NCBI GenBank assembly: GCA_036374175.1
Contig: DASUUH010000072.1
Location: forward strand, 1 to 64,000
Direction of reading: 5' to 3'
DNA: 64,000 bases
DNA from: JASLBX01 sp036374175
GTDB lineage: Bacteria; Actinomycetota; Actinomycetes; Jiangellales; Jiangellaceae
The notes below the pieces were generated by a model. The model searched no databases. It was not told the origin of the DNA and was given only the letters and a program-made list of their open reading frames with translations. Positions within the stretch are counted from its first letter, which is position 1. The number at the start of each line of letters is the position of its first letter. A program made the position numbers and the translations under genes. This document shows, one piece after another, positions 33,487 to 41,375 of the stretch.

Positions 33487-34143
33487 TCAGATGAGCTCGC
33501 TGAAGCGCTCGGTATCGGTGATCTTTCCAGAGACGATGAGCGTGTCTCCTTCGGTGACGACCGTCTCGGGGGTCGCGTAGGTGAATCCTTCGCCAGGACG
33601 CTTGATGGCCACGATCGTCACGCCGTACTGATGCCGGACGCCCGTCTCGCGCAGCGTCTTGCCGATCATGTGGTCCGGCGAGAGCGTCTTGACCATGGCG
33701 TAGTCGTCGTCGAACTCGATGAAGTCCAGCATCCGGCCACGGACCAGGTGGGCGACTCGCAGTCCCATGTCGTGCTCGGGACGGACGACGTGGTGCGCAC
33801 CGATCTGGCGCAGGATGCGAGCGTGTGAATTGCTGATCGCCTTTGCCCAGATGAGCGGGACGCCCATCTCAACCAGGACCGACGTCGTGAGGATGCTGGC
33901 TTCGAGGTTGGTGCCGATGCCGACTACTGCGCGGTCGCACTCCTGCACTGACAACTGCTCGAGCGCCTCGGCGTCGGTCGAGTCGGCCACGACAGCGTGG
34001 GTGAGCCGGCCGGCCACCGACTCGATCGTCTTCGGGTTGTTGTCGATGCCGAGAACCTCGGTGTCCTCGCTCATCAGCTCGAGCGCGAGCGACTTGCCGA
34101 ACCGGCCGAGCCCGATGACCGCGACGACAGACTTCCTAGCCAA
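33487..34143 (-). CDS. KtrA/TrkA-type potassium channel gating subunit
   Basis: 218 residues. RCK-N Rossmann domain: VAVIGLGRFGKSLALELM near residue 6, VLGIDNN near 30, VVADSTDAEAL near 49; RCK-C domain from about residue 135 (MIGKTLRETGVRHQYGVTIVAI). It binds adenine nucleotides at the cytoplasmic face of the KtrB channel and gates potassium uptake. The probable start is the TTG at 34143, which overlaps the last codons and stop of the channel gene (TTGGCTAG) and has GGGAG upstream; the frame extends further, but only into the partner gene. Confidence 0.9.
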   Translation of the reverse strand: MARKSVVAVIGLGRFGKSLALELMSEDTEVLGIDNNPKTIESVAGRLTHAVVADSTDAEALEQLSVQECDRAVVGIGTNLEASILTTSVLVEMGVPLIWAKAISNSHARILRQIGAHHVVRPEHDMGLRVAHLVRGRMLDFIEFDDDYAMVKTLSPDHMIGKTLRETGVRHQYGVTIVAIKRPGEGFTYATPETVVTEGDTLIVSGKITDTERFSELI

Positions 34144-35524
34144 TGATGGGTCTCCCTTCGGGCAGCTCGTACAGCCTGCCACGCTCGCGGATCGCCAGCG
34201 CACTGGCCAGCGTGATCGGGCCGAGGCGGCCGAAGAACATCAGCAGGATGATGACGATCTGGCCGGCTGGCGGCAGGTTCGCTGTGACGCCGGTGGACAG
34301 GCCCACGGTGCCGAACGCGGACGCGGCCTCGAACAGCAGCTCGTCCAGCGAGTGGCTGGTCAACTCGGTTAAGGCCAGCGTGGCGACCACGACGGCGGCT
34401 ACGCCGAGCAGAGCGACCGTGAGCGCTTGCCGCTGAACTCGGGCGCCGACCCGGCGATCGAAGACGGTGACGCTTCGCTCACCGCGAATCTCGGCCACGA
34501 TGACGAAGAACAACAAGGCGAACGTGGTCACTTTGATACCGCCAGCGGTGCCGGCGCTGCCGCCGCCGATGAACATCAGCACGACGGTCCCCAGCCAGGT
34601 GCCGTGGGTCATGTCGCCGACCTCCAGGCTGTTGAAGCCGGCCGTGCGGGTCGTGGCGGCGCTGAAGAAGCCGTTGAGCAGCTTGTCCGGCAGGCTCAGG
34701 TTGGCCAGGGTCGCCGGGTTGCGCCATTCGCTGCCCACCATGAAGGCGAAGCCGCCGATGAGCAGGATGGCCGTCATCGTGACGGTGAGCTTCGTGTGCA
34801 GGCTCCACTGCCGGGCCCGCCGGAACTGCCGCCGCAACTCCAGCAGCACCGGAAAACCCAACCCGCCGCAGATGAAAGCGGCGGCGATGGGCAGGAGGAT
34901 CCAGGGGTCCTGGTTGTACCGGATCAGGCTGTCCTCGTGCAGCGAGAATCCCGCGTTGTTGAACGCCGAGATCGAGTGAAACGCCCCGAGGCGCAGGGCC
35001 TCGCTGAACGAGTGGCCGTAGCCGCCGGCCAGCCTGGCGACCAGGATGGCGGCCAGGGAGACCTCGAATAGGACGGTGATCTTCGCGACACCCACCACCA
35101 CTGACCGCACGTCGCCGATGCCGAGCGCCTTGGTCTCGGTCGCGACGGACAACCGCGAGCGCAGACCCATTCGCCGGGTGACCACCATGACGAGCAGGGT
35201 GGCCATGGTCATGAAGCCGAATCCGCCGACCTGGATCAGACCAGCGATGACCACCTCACCGAAACCGCTCCAGTAGCCGCCGGTGTCCACCACGATCAGC
35301 CCGGTCACACACACCGCCGACGTGGAAGTGAAGACGGCTTCGAGGAACGTCGCCGACCCTGGCCCGGCCTTCGCCATCGGAAGGGACAGCAGGACGGTCC
35401 CCACCGCGATGGTGGCCGCGAACCCGGCGACCACTACCTGTGACGGGTGACGGAACTCCGGCAACCAGCGGCCGGCCCTGCGCCGCCAGCTTCCCCTGCC
35501 GCTCACCGGCCCGAGATAGCGCAC
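34136..35524 (-). CDS. TrkH/KtrB-type potassium uptake channel subunit
   Basis: 462 residues with the fourfold M-P-M plan of the superfamily. The four selectivity-filter segments can be picked out: STSAVCVTGLIV, HSISAFNNAGFSL, FSAATTRTAGFNSL and EAASAFGTVGLSTGV. The third intramembrane loop is GGGSAGTAGGIKVTTF. It is an inner-membrane potassium or potassium/sodium channel controlled by the KtrA partner, whose gene follows with a short overlap. GTG start at 35524, 53 bases from the next gene upstream. Confidence 0.92.
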   Translation of the reverse strand: MRYLGPVSGRGSWRRRAGRWLPEFRHPSQVVVAGFAATIAVGTVLLSLPMAKAGPGSATFLEAVFTSTSAVCVTGLIVVDTGGYWSGFGEVVIAGLIQVGGFGFMTMATLLVMVVTRRMGLRSRLSVATETKALGIGDVRSVVVGVAKITVLFEVSLAAILVARLAGGYGHSFSEALRLGAFHSISAFNNAGFSLHEDSLIRYNQDPWILLPIAAAFICGGLGFPVLLELRRQFRRARQWSLHTKLTVTMTAILLIGGFAFMVGSEWRNPATLANLSLPDKLLNGFFSAATTRTAGFNSLEVGDMTHGTWLGTVVLMFIGGGSAGTAGGIKVTTFALLFFVIVAEIRGERSVTVFDRRVGARVQRQALTVALLGVAAVVVATLALTELTSHSLDELLFEAASAFGTVGLSTGVTANLPPAGQIVIILLMFFGRLGPITLASALAIRERGRLYELPEGRPIIG

Positions 35525-35577
35525 CCGCGAAACCCTACTGCCATGACACGTGTCACGGTCCGCACCTGGATTGGGAC

Positions 35578-36183
35578 CTAGTCGTCAGCGGGCCGCGGAT
35601 GCTTGCGGCCTCGCAGCCAGTCCCAGAAACTGCGGCGAGGGTGGCGGGCCACGATCGTGCCCGAGCGGACACTGCCGCTCACTCGCAGGACCGGCTGGTA
35701 CGGGCCGGGCCGGCCGCCCACCTTGTTGGCGATGCTGCCGCTGACGCTAGACACGTCGTCCATGACCACCACCCAGTCGTGCGGCACGATCAGCACGACG
35801 GAGCCAGATGTCGCCGTGGCGCGTACTTTGACCTCTCGGTGGGGGACGCTGGCCTCGGTGAAGTCGAGCTTGATCGTGCCGGAGCTGCACTCCGCGATGA
35901 TCTCTGCCGGCACGTCCCAATGGCCGGTTCGTTTGATCGAGCCGCTCTTGGTCCGCAAGATCAACGGTCCGGACGCGGCACCGACCGGCTCCAAGTCCGC
36001 CGTGACCAAAGCCAGGTCCGCGCGGGTCTTGGCGCCGTACGCGGCGGTCAGCCGGTCGTCCAGTTCGGCCAGGTCGAGCCGGCCATCGGCGACCGCCGCC
36101 CGCAACTGCTCGGCCGCGGCCTCCCGATCGGCGTCGCTGGCGCGCGTCAGCGGCTGGGGCACGGAGGCTTCGTTGGCATCCAT
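35578..36183 (-). CDS. DUF1707 domain protein with adhesin-like C-terminal part
   Basis: 201 residues from ATG 36183. Residues about 13-65 are the DUF1707 (SHOCT-like) module, RASDADREAAAEQLRAAVADGRLDLAELDDRLTAAYGAKTRADL. The remaining part (about 75-185) is rich in beta-strand repeats of the type SGSIKRTG, SGTIKLDF, SGSVVLIVP, SGSIANKV, SGSVRSGTIV, like DUF4097/LiaF-type domains. No membrane segment or signal peptide is seen. Function unknown; such proteins are often involved in envelope-stress responses, which is inference. It lies between the ktr pair and an M48 protease, all on the minus strand. Confidence 0.82.
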   Translation of the reverse strand: MDANEASVPQPLTRASDADREAAAEQLRAAVADGRLDLAELDDRLTAAYGAKTRADLALVTADLEPVGAASGPLILRTKSGSIKRTGHWDVPAEIIAECSSGTIKLDFTEASVPHREVKVRATATSGSVVLIVPHDWVVVMDDVSSVSGSIANKVGGRPGPYQPVLRVSGSVRSGTIVARHPRRSFWDWLRGRKHPRPADD

Positions 36184-36256
36184 CGGGCAGCAGGCTAGTC
36201 CGCAACGGCGCTGATGGAACAGCCAGGGCTGTCGCGTTGAGCCGGTTCGGCGAAGG

Positions 36257-37288
36257 TCAGGACGAGCGGGCCCGGTTGAACACGTTGCCGATGAGCCCGC
36301 GGCCGGCTTGGGTAGCGCCCCCAACCACGTCACGGGCCAGCCCGAAAAACGGGTCGGCAGACCGGTTCCAGGCCTCCTGGTACGAGCGGGCGGCTTCACG
36401 CACATCGTCGCCGATCGAAGTGGTCTGGTCGTCGGCGCGACGCGGGTAGTCGCCATCCAAGATCCGCTGATAATGCCCGGCTGTCATCCAGCGGTCCAAC
36501 TCGGCGAACCGCACCACGGCGAACGGATGGGTGCGGCCCATCAGCGACAGCAGTTTCAGCACCCCGTCGCGGGCATCGCCGTCGGTTTCGTACTGGTGGG
36601 CCTGCTCGCGGAACGCGTCCGGGTTCATCTCCGCCAGGCGTGAGCCGCCGGCGAGTTTCATCAGAGCCCGCTTGGCCGCGTCAGGATCCTGGCTGGCCAG
36701 CAGTCCGGCCCGGTCGCAGGACAGCTCGGATTTGCGGTACCACTCCTCCAGCGCTGTGACGATAGCCCGGAGGCCAAGGTAACCGAGTGGTACCCAGGCG
36801 ACCCGGGCAGCCAGCCGGGTCAGCCCCAGCAGCAGAGTCCGATAGGTGGCGTGCCCGGACAGGATGTGTCCCACCTCGTGCCCGATGGCGAATCGCCGCT
36901 CGGCAGGGTCGAGCAAGTCGAACATGCCGCTGGTCATGACAACGAACGGGCGATCGGATCCCACCGCCATGAGTGCCGGCTGCGGATCTTGCACCACATA
37001 CAGCTCAGGCACCTCCGGAAGGTCGAGCACGTATGCCGCGTCGCGCACGTAGTGGTGCAGGTCCTTGAACTGCGTGTCACCGGCCTTGACGGCGCTGCCC
37101 AGGAAGAGCAGTCGGAGCCGGCGCTCGCTGAACAACCCGGAGATCTTGCGCAGCACGATGTCGAAGCCGTTGAGCTTGCGCAACGCGACCAACGCGCCCC
37201 GGTCGGCCGGGTGTTCGTAGGCCCGGGAGCTGATGCCGGTGAGCCGGACGCGCGCTCGGTCCGGGGTGGAGGCCGCCGATGTAGCCAT
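36257..37288 (-). CDS. M48-family zinc metallopeptidase
   Basis: 343 residues. The zinc-binding HEVGH is in RRFAIGHEVGHILSGHATYR near residue 140, and the third ligand glutamate or aspartate region is KSELSCDRAGLLASQDP near residue 190. One or two hydrophobic stretches around 150-180 (TLLLGLTRLAARVAWVPLGYLGL) could associate with the membrane, as in HtpX-like proteins. It lacks the N-terminal transmembrane pair of HtpX. Probable role in protein quality control. It is divergent from the pyr operon, sharing a spacer of about 130 bases. Confidence 0.85.
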   Translation of the reverse strand: MATSAASTPDRARVRLTGISSRAYEHPADRGALVALRKLNGFDIVLRKISGLFSERRLRLLFLGSAVKAGDTQFKDLHHYVRDAAYVLDLPEVPELYVVQDPQPALMAVGSDRPFVVMTSGMFDLLDPAERRFAIGHEVGHILSGHATYRTLLLGLTRLAARVAWVPLGYLGLRAIVTALEEWYRKSELSCDRAGLLASQDPDAAKRALMKLAGGSRLAEMNPDAFREQAHQYETDGDARDGVLKLLSLMGRTHPFAVVRFAELDRWMTAGHYQRILDGDYPRRADDQTTSIGDDVREAARSYQEAWNRSADPFFGLARDVVGGATQAGRGLIGNVFNRARSS

Positions 37289-37351
37289 TGGCGCACCCTA
37301 TGTCCTGTTCTCGGGATTTGGAAGGGTCCCTCGAGCGGCGTCTGCGCCTGG

Positions 37352-37357
37352 TAGCCT
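37352..37357 (+). promoter_or_regulatory. Possible -10 box for the pyr operon
   Basis: TAGCCT lies about 25 bases before the PyrR-binding hairpin; a start seven bases downstream would give a short leader that includes the whole hairpin. The same hexamer serves rarA in this window. Confidence 0.45.
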
Positions 37358-37382
37358 TGCTGTCGTCCGACATCCTTTAAGT

Positions 37383-37400
37383 CCCGTCCCGTGAGGCGGG
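37383..37400 (+). promoter_or_regulatory. PyrR-binding RNA hairpin overlapping the pyrR translation signal
   Basis: CCCG at 37383-37386 pairs with CGGG at 37397-37400 and displays the loop TCCCGTGAGG, which fits the known PyrR-binding loop consensus UCCNGNGAGG. The stem ends immediately before AAAGGAGGT (37401-37409), the ribosome site for pyrR at 37418. There is no terminator structure, so the design matches the actinobacterial mode in which UMP-bound PyrR covers the ribosome site and blocks translation. Confidence 0.82.
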
Positions 37401-37417
37401 AAAGGAGGTCCAGGCCT

Positions 37418-38008
37418 ATGCCTACCCCTGTGTCCAGAGCGGGCTCTCCGACCCGCGATCTCGCCGGTGCCCGTACCGTTTTCGACGACCGCGAGATTTC
37501 CCGCGCTCTAACCCGCATGGCCCACGAATTGGTCGAGCGCAACAAAGGTGCAGCCGATCTGGTCTTGCTCGGGATCCCATCGCGCGGCGTTCCGCTGGCG
37601 CGCCGGCTGGGCGAGCTCATCAGCGCCGCTGAGGGGCATGACGTTCCCGTCGGGGCCCTCGACGCCACGATGTACCGCGACGACCTGAGGCTGCGACCCG
37701 CACGTGCGCTCGAGCACACCGACATTCCGTCCGGCGGCGTCGACGGCAGGGTGGTGGTGCTGGTCGACGACGTGCTGTTCTCGGGACGAACCGTCCGGGC
37801 CGCCCTGACTGCCCTCGACGACGTCGGCCGCCCGCGGGCGGTGCGGCTGGCCGTGCTGGTCGACCGCGGGCACCGCGAACTGCCGATCCGCGCCGACCAC
37901 GTGGGCAAGAACATTCCGACGTCGATGCGCGAAAGCGTCAAGGTGCTGCTCAGCGAGGTCGACGGCCGCGACGCCGTGCTGATCGGCACCCAGGAAGGGG
38001 TGGGCTAG
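37418..38008 (+). CDS. pyrR: Pyrimidine operon regulator PyrR (uracil phosphoribosyltransferase family)
   Basis: 196 residues. The phosphoribosyltransferase fold is marked by the PRPP loop VVVLVDDVLFSGRT near residue 110 and the LVLLGIPSRGVPLARRL segment near residue 48; TMYRDDLRLRPA near residue 88 is typical of PyrR. It senses UMP and PRPP and binds the leader hairpin to repress the operon, and may also make UMP from uracil. ATG 37418 is chosen over a GTG at 37391, which lies within the hairpin, because AAAGGAGGT is eight bases before it. pyrB follows without a gap. Confidence 0.95.
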   Translation: MPTPVSRAGSPTRDLAGARTVFDDREISRALTRMAHELVERNKGAADLVLLGIPSRGVPLARRLGELISAAEGHDVPVGALDATMYRDDLRLRPARALEHTDIPSGGVDGRVVVLVDDVLFSGRTVRAALTALDDVGRPRAVRLAVLVDRGHRELPIRADHVGKNIPTSMRESVKVLLSEVDGRDAVLIGTQEGVG

Positions 38009-38944
38009 ATGCGGCACCTGCTGTCCGCGGCCGACCTGAGCCGCGAGGAAGCCACGCTGGTCCTGGACACCGCCGCCGAGATGGCGCGCCTGACCGAGGG
38101 CCGCGCGGTCAAGAAGCTGCCGACGCTGCGCGGGCGCACGGTCGTCAACCTGTTCTTCGAGGACTCCACCCGCACCCGCACGTCCTTCGAGCTGGCGGCC
38201 AAGCGGCTGTCCGCCGACGTGGTGAACTTCTCCGCGAAGGGTTCGAGCGTGTCCAAGGGTGAAAGCCTCAAGGACACCGCACTGACCCTGGCCGCCATGG
38301 GGGCGGACGCGGTGGTGGTCCGGCACTCGGCGAGCGGTGCGCCGCACCGGCTCGCACACTCGGGCTGGATCACCGCGAACGTCGTCAACGCCGGCGACGG
38401 CACCCACGAGCACCCGACGCAGGCCCTGCTGGATGCGTTCACGATGCGGAACCACCTCGGCGAGCTGGATGGCCGGCGGATCGCCATCGTGGGAGATGTC
38501 CTGCACAGCCGGGTTGCGCGCAGCAACGTGCTGCTGCTGAACACATTGGGTGTCGACGTCACGCTGGTGGCCCCGCCGACCCTGCTGCCGGTGGGCGTGG
38601 CGTCCTGGCCGTGCGAGGTGTCGTACGAGCTTGACCCAGTGCTGGCCAAGAGCGACGCGGTGATGATGCTCCGCGTCCAGCGGGAACGGATGAACGCCGC
38701 CTTCTTCCCGTCCGCGCGCGAGTACAGCCGCCGGTACGGGCTGGACGCCCGGCGGTTCGGGCTGCTGCCGGACGATGCTCTCGTCCTGCATCCCGGCCCG
38801 ATGAACAGGGGCATGGAGATCACCGCCGACGTCGCAGACAGTGAGCGCTCGGTGATCGTGGAACAGGTGACGAACGGGGTGTATGTCCGGATGGCGGTGC
38901 TGTACCTGCTGCTGGCCGGGGGAGAAGCGGAGGCGGCGTCGTGA
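38009..38944 (+). CDS. pyrB: Aspartate carbamoyltransferase catalytic subunit
   Basis: 311 residues; joins carbamoyl phosphate and aspartate. The carbamoyl phosphate motif FEDSTRTRTSFE is near residue 50, KGESLKDT near residue 85, HPTQALLD near residue 137, and the aspartate-binding LRVQRER near residue 223. No regulatory subunit gene accompanies it. The ATG follows the pyrR stop directly, and the pyrC GTG overlaps its own stop. Confidence 0.97.
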   Translation: MRHLLSAADLSREEATLVLDTAAEMARLTEGRAVKKLPTLRGRTVVNLFFEDSTRTRTSFELAAKRLSADVVNFSAKGSSVSKGESLKDTALTLAAMGADAVVVRHSASGAPHRLAHSGWITANVVNAGDGTHEHPTQALLDAFTMRNHLGELDGRRIAIVGDVLHSRVARSNVLLLNTLGVDVTLVAPPTLLPVGVASWPCEVSYELDPVLAKSDAVMMLRVQRERMNAAFFPSAREYSRRYGLDARRFGLLPDDALVLHPGPMNRGMEITADVADSERSVIVEQVTNGVYVRMAVLYLLLAGGEAEAAS

Positions 38945-40236
38945 ACTGGCTGATCAAGAACGCGCAACCGCTGGGCGGCGACCCGGCCGACATCCTGGTG
39001 CGCGACGGCGTATTCGCCGAGATAGGTACCGGGCTCGACGCCGCTGGTGCGCAGACGATTGACGGCGACGGCCTGGTGGCGCTGCCCGGCCTGGTCGATC
39101 TGCACACGCATCTGCGCGAGCCGGGCCGCGAGGACGCCGAGACCGTCGAGACCGGGTCGCAGTCGGCGGCGCTCGGCGGGTTCACGGCGGTGCACGCGAT
39201 GGCCAACACCGACCCCGTCGCCGACACGGCCGGTGTGGTCGAGCAGGTGTGGCGGCTCGGCCGCGAAGCCGGCTACGTCGACGTGCGTCCCGTCGGGGCG
39301 GTGACCGTCGGCCTGCGCGGCGAGCGGCTCGCCGAACTCGGCGCGATGGCCGATTCGGCGGCCGGCGTGCGGGTGTTCTCCGACGACGGGCACTGCGTGT
39401 CCGACGCCGTGCTCATGCGGCGGGCGCTGGAGTACGTCAAGGCCTTCGACGGGGTGGTCGCCCAGCACGCCCAGGAGCCGCGGCTCACCGAGGGCGCGCA
39501 GATGAACGAGGGCGAGTTGTCCGGCCGGCTCGGGTTGCGCGGCTGGCCGGCCGTGGCCGAAGAGGCGATCATCGCCCGCGACGTCCTGCTGGCCGCCCAC
39601 GTCGGGTCGCGCGTGCATATCTGCCACGTCTCGACGGTGGGCTCGGTTGAGATCATCCGGTGGGCCAAGTCGAAGGGCTGGGACGTCACGGCCGAGGTAA
39701 CACCCCATCACCTCCTGCTGACCGACGAGCTGGCTGCAACCTACGACCCGCGGTACAAGGTGAACCCGCCGCTGCGGACCGCGGACGACGTGGCCGCCCT
39801 GCGCGAGGCACTCGCCGACGGGACGATCGACATCGTGGCCACCGACCACGCGCCGCACCCGGTCGAGGACAAGGACTGCGAGTGGGATGCCGCTGCGATG
39901 GGGATGCTCGGCCTGGAGACCGCGCTGTCGGTCGTGCAGGCGGCCATGGTCGATACCGGGTTGCTGGACTGGGCCGGTGTTGCGGACCGCATGTCGTACC
40001 GGCCGGCCCGGATCGCACGCTGCGACTCGGGTGCGACACCGCAGGGCCGCCCGCTGGTAGCCGGCGAGCCGGCCAACCTGGTGCTCCTCGACCCGACGCA
40101 CACGCGGGTCGTCAGTGGCCGCGAGATGGCGTCGCTGTCGCACAACACGCCGTTCGAGGGCATGAAACTGCCCGGCCGGGTGGTCGCCACGTTCCTGCGC
40201 GGCCGGCCCACCGTCCTGGACGGAGCTCTCCAGTGA
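38941..40236 (+). CDS. pyrC: Dihydroorotase
   Basis: 431 residues, class I type. Zinc ligands: HxH in VDLHTHLREPG near residue 57, the histidines in AQHAQEP near 177 and ICHVSTVGS near 226, and the aspartate in VATDHAPHP near residue 302. It closes carbamoyl aspartate to dihydroorotate. GTG start overlaps pyrB, and its stop overlaps the carA GTG. The small membrane-protein gene that lies between pyrC and carA in mycobacteria (Rv1382) is absent. Confidence 0.97.
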   Translation: MNWLIKNAQPLGGDPADILVRDGVFAEIGTGLDAAGAQTIDGDGLVALPGLVDLHTHLREPGREDAETVETGSQSAALGGFTAVHAMANTDPVADTAGVVEQVWRLGREAGYVDVRPVGAVTVGLRGERLAELGAMADSAAGVRVFSDDGHCVSDAVLMRRALEYVKAFDGVVAQHAQEPRLTEGAQMNEGELSGRLGLRGWPAVAEEAIIARDVLLAAHVGSRVHICHVSTVGSVEIIRWAKSKGWDVTAEVTPHHLLLTDELAATYDPRYKVNPPLRTADDVAALREALADGTIDIVATDHAPHPVEDKDCEWDAAAMGMLGLETALSVVQAAMVDTGLLDWAGVADRMSYRPARIARCDSGATPQGRPLVAGEPANLVLLDPTHTRVVSGREMASLSHNTPFEGMKLPGRVVATFLRGRPTVLDGALQ

Positions 40237-41375
40237 CCCCACCTCACGACGGCGGTGCGTTACTCGTCCTGGAGGACGGCCGGACGTTCCGGGGCCGGCC
40301 GTATGGTGCGGCGGGCGAGACGTTCGGCGAGGCGGTCTTCGCCACGGGGATGACCGGCTACCAGGAAACGCTCACCGACCCGTCGTACCACCGGCAGGTG
40401 GTCGTCCAGACCGCGCCGCACATCGGTAACACGGGAGTGAACGACGACGACGCGGAGTCATCTCGAATCTGGGTGGCCGGTTACGTGGTTCGCGACCCGG
40501 CGCGGCGGCCGTCGTCCTGGCGGGCTCAGCGGAGCCTGAACGAGGAGCTGACCCGGCAGGGCATCGTGGGCATCAGCGGCATCGATACCCGGGCGCTGGC
40601 CCGCCACCTGCGCGAGCGCGGCGCGATGCGGGTGGGCATCTCGACGGCGGAGACCGACCCGCAGGCGCTGCGTGAACGGGTGCTCGCCGCGCCGTCGATG
40701 GTGGGTGCGAATCTGGTGGGCGAGGTGACGACGGCGTCCCCGTACGTCGTGGCGGCGGCCGGCGAGCGGCGGTTCACCGTGGCCGCGATCGATCTTGGGA
40801 TCAAATCGATGACGCCGCGCCGGCTTGCCGAGCGCGGCGTCGAGACGCATGTGCTGCCGGCGACGTCCACGCTTGACGAGGTGCTGGCACTGGCGCCCGA
40901 CGGGCTGTTCTTCTCCAACGGGCCGGGCGATCCGGCAACGGCTGACCACCAGGTCGAGTTGCTGCGCGGGGCACTTGAGCGCGGCGTGCCGTTCTTCGGC
41001 ATCTGCTTCGGCAATCAGCTGTTCGGCCGGGCGCTGGGCTTCGGGACGTACAAGCTCCGCTACGGCCACCGCGGTATCAACCAGCCGGTGCAGGACCGTA
41101 CGACCGGCAAGGTCGGGGTCACGGCGCACAACCACGGTTTCGCGATCCAATGGAACACAGCCGCGCCATCCTTTGAACCTGTCGAGACGCCGTACGGACG
41201 GGCGTCGGTGAGCCACGTCTGCTTGAACGACGACGTGGTCGAGGGCCTTGAACTGCGTGGATCCGACGGCAAGCTGCGCGGGTTCTCGGTCCAGTACCAC
41301 CCGGAGGCGGCTGCCGGCCCGCACGACGCGGCGTACCTGTTCGACCGGTTCGTCGAGCTGATGAGGGCACGCTGA
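40233..41375 (+). CDS. carA: Carbamoyl-phosphate synthase small chain
   Basis: 380 residues; glutaminase subunit that delivers ammonia to CarB. N-terminal domain (about 1-150; VLEDGRTFRGRPYGAAGETFGE) and class I amidotransferase domain with the nucleophile cysteine in FFGICFGNQLFGRALG near residue 252, and the His-Glu pair in QYHPEAAAGPHD near residue 356. GTG in a GTGA overlap with pyrC; its stop shares the A of the carB ATG (TGATG). Confidence 0.97.
   Translation: MTPPHDGGALLVLEDGRTFRGRPYGAAGETFGEAVFATGMTGYQETLTDPSYHRQVVVQTAPHIGNTGVNDDDAESSRIWVAGYVVRDPARRPSSWRAQRSLNEELTRQGIVGISGIDTRALARHLRERGAMRVGISTAETDPQALRERVLAAPSMVGANLVGEVTTASPYVVAAAGERRFTVAAIDLGIKSMTPRRLAERGVETHVLPATSTLDEVLALAPDGLFFSNGPGDPATADHQVELLRGALERGVPFFGICFGNQLFGRALGFGTYKLRYGHRGINQPVQDRTTGKVGVTAHNHGFAIQWNTAAPSFEPVETPYGRASVSHVCLNDDVVEGLELRGSDGKLRGFSVQYHPEAAAGPHDAAYLFDRFVELMRAR

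Noticed and set aside
38005..40242. A 745-residue open frame on the minus strand opposite pyrB and pyrC
   Set aside because: Long antisense frames are expected in GC-rich DNA. The plus strand encodes two unmistakable enzymes over the same bases, and the antisense translation shows no family resemblance and biased, low-complexity composition.
39660..41375. A 571-residue plus-strand frame that would fuse an out-of-frame part of pyrC with carA
   Set aside because: The first part is a frame-shifted reading of pyrC rich in Arg and Gly. The true carA start is the GTG at 40233, which overlaps the pyrC stop.
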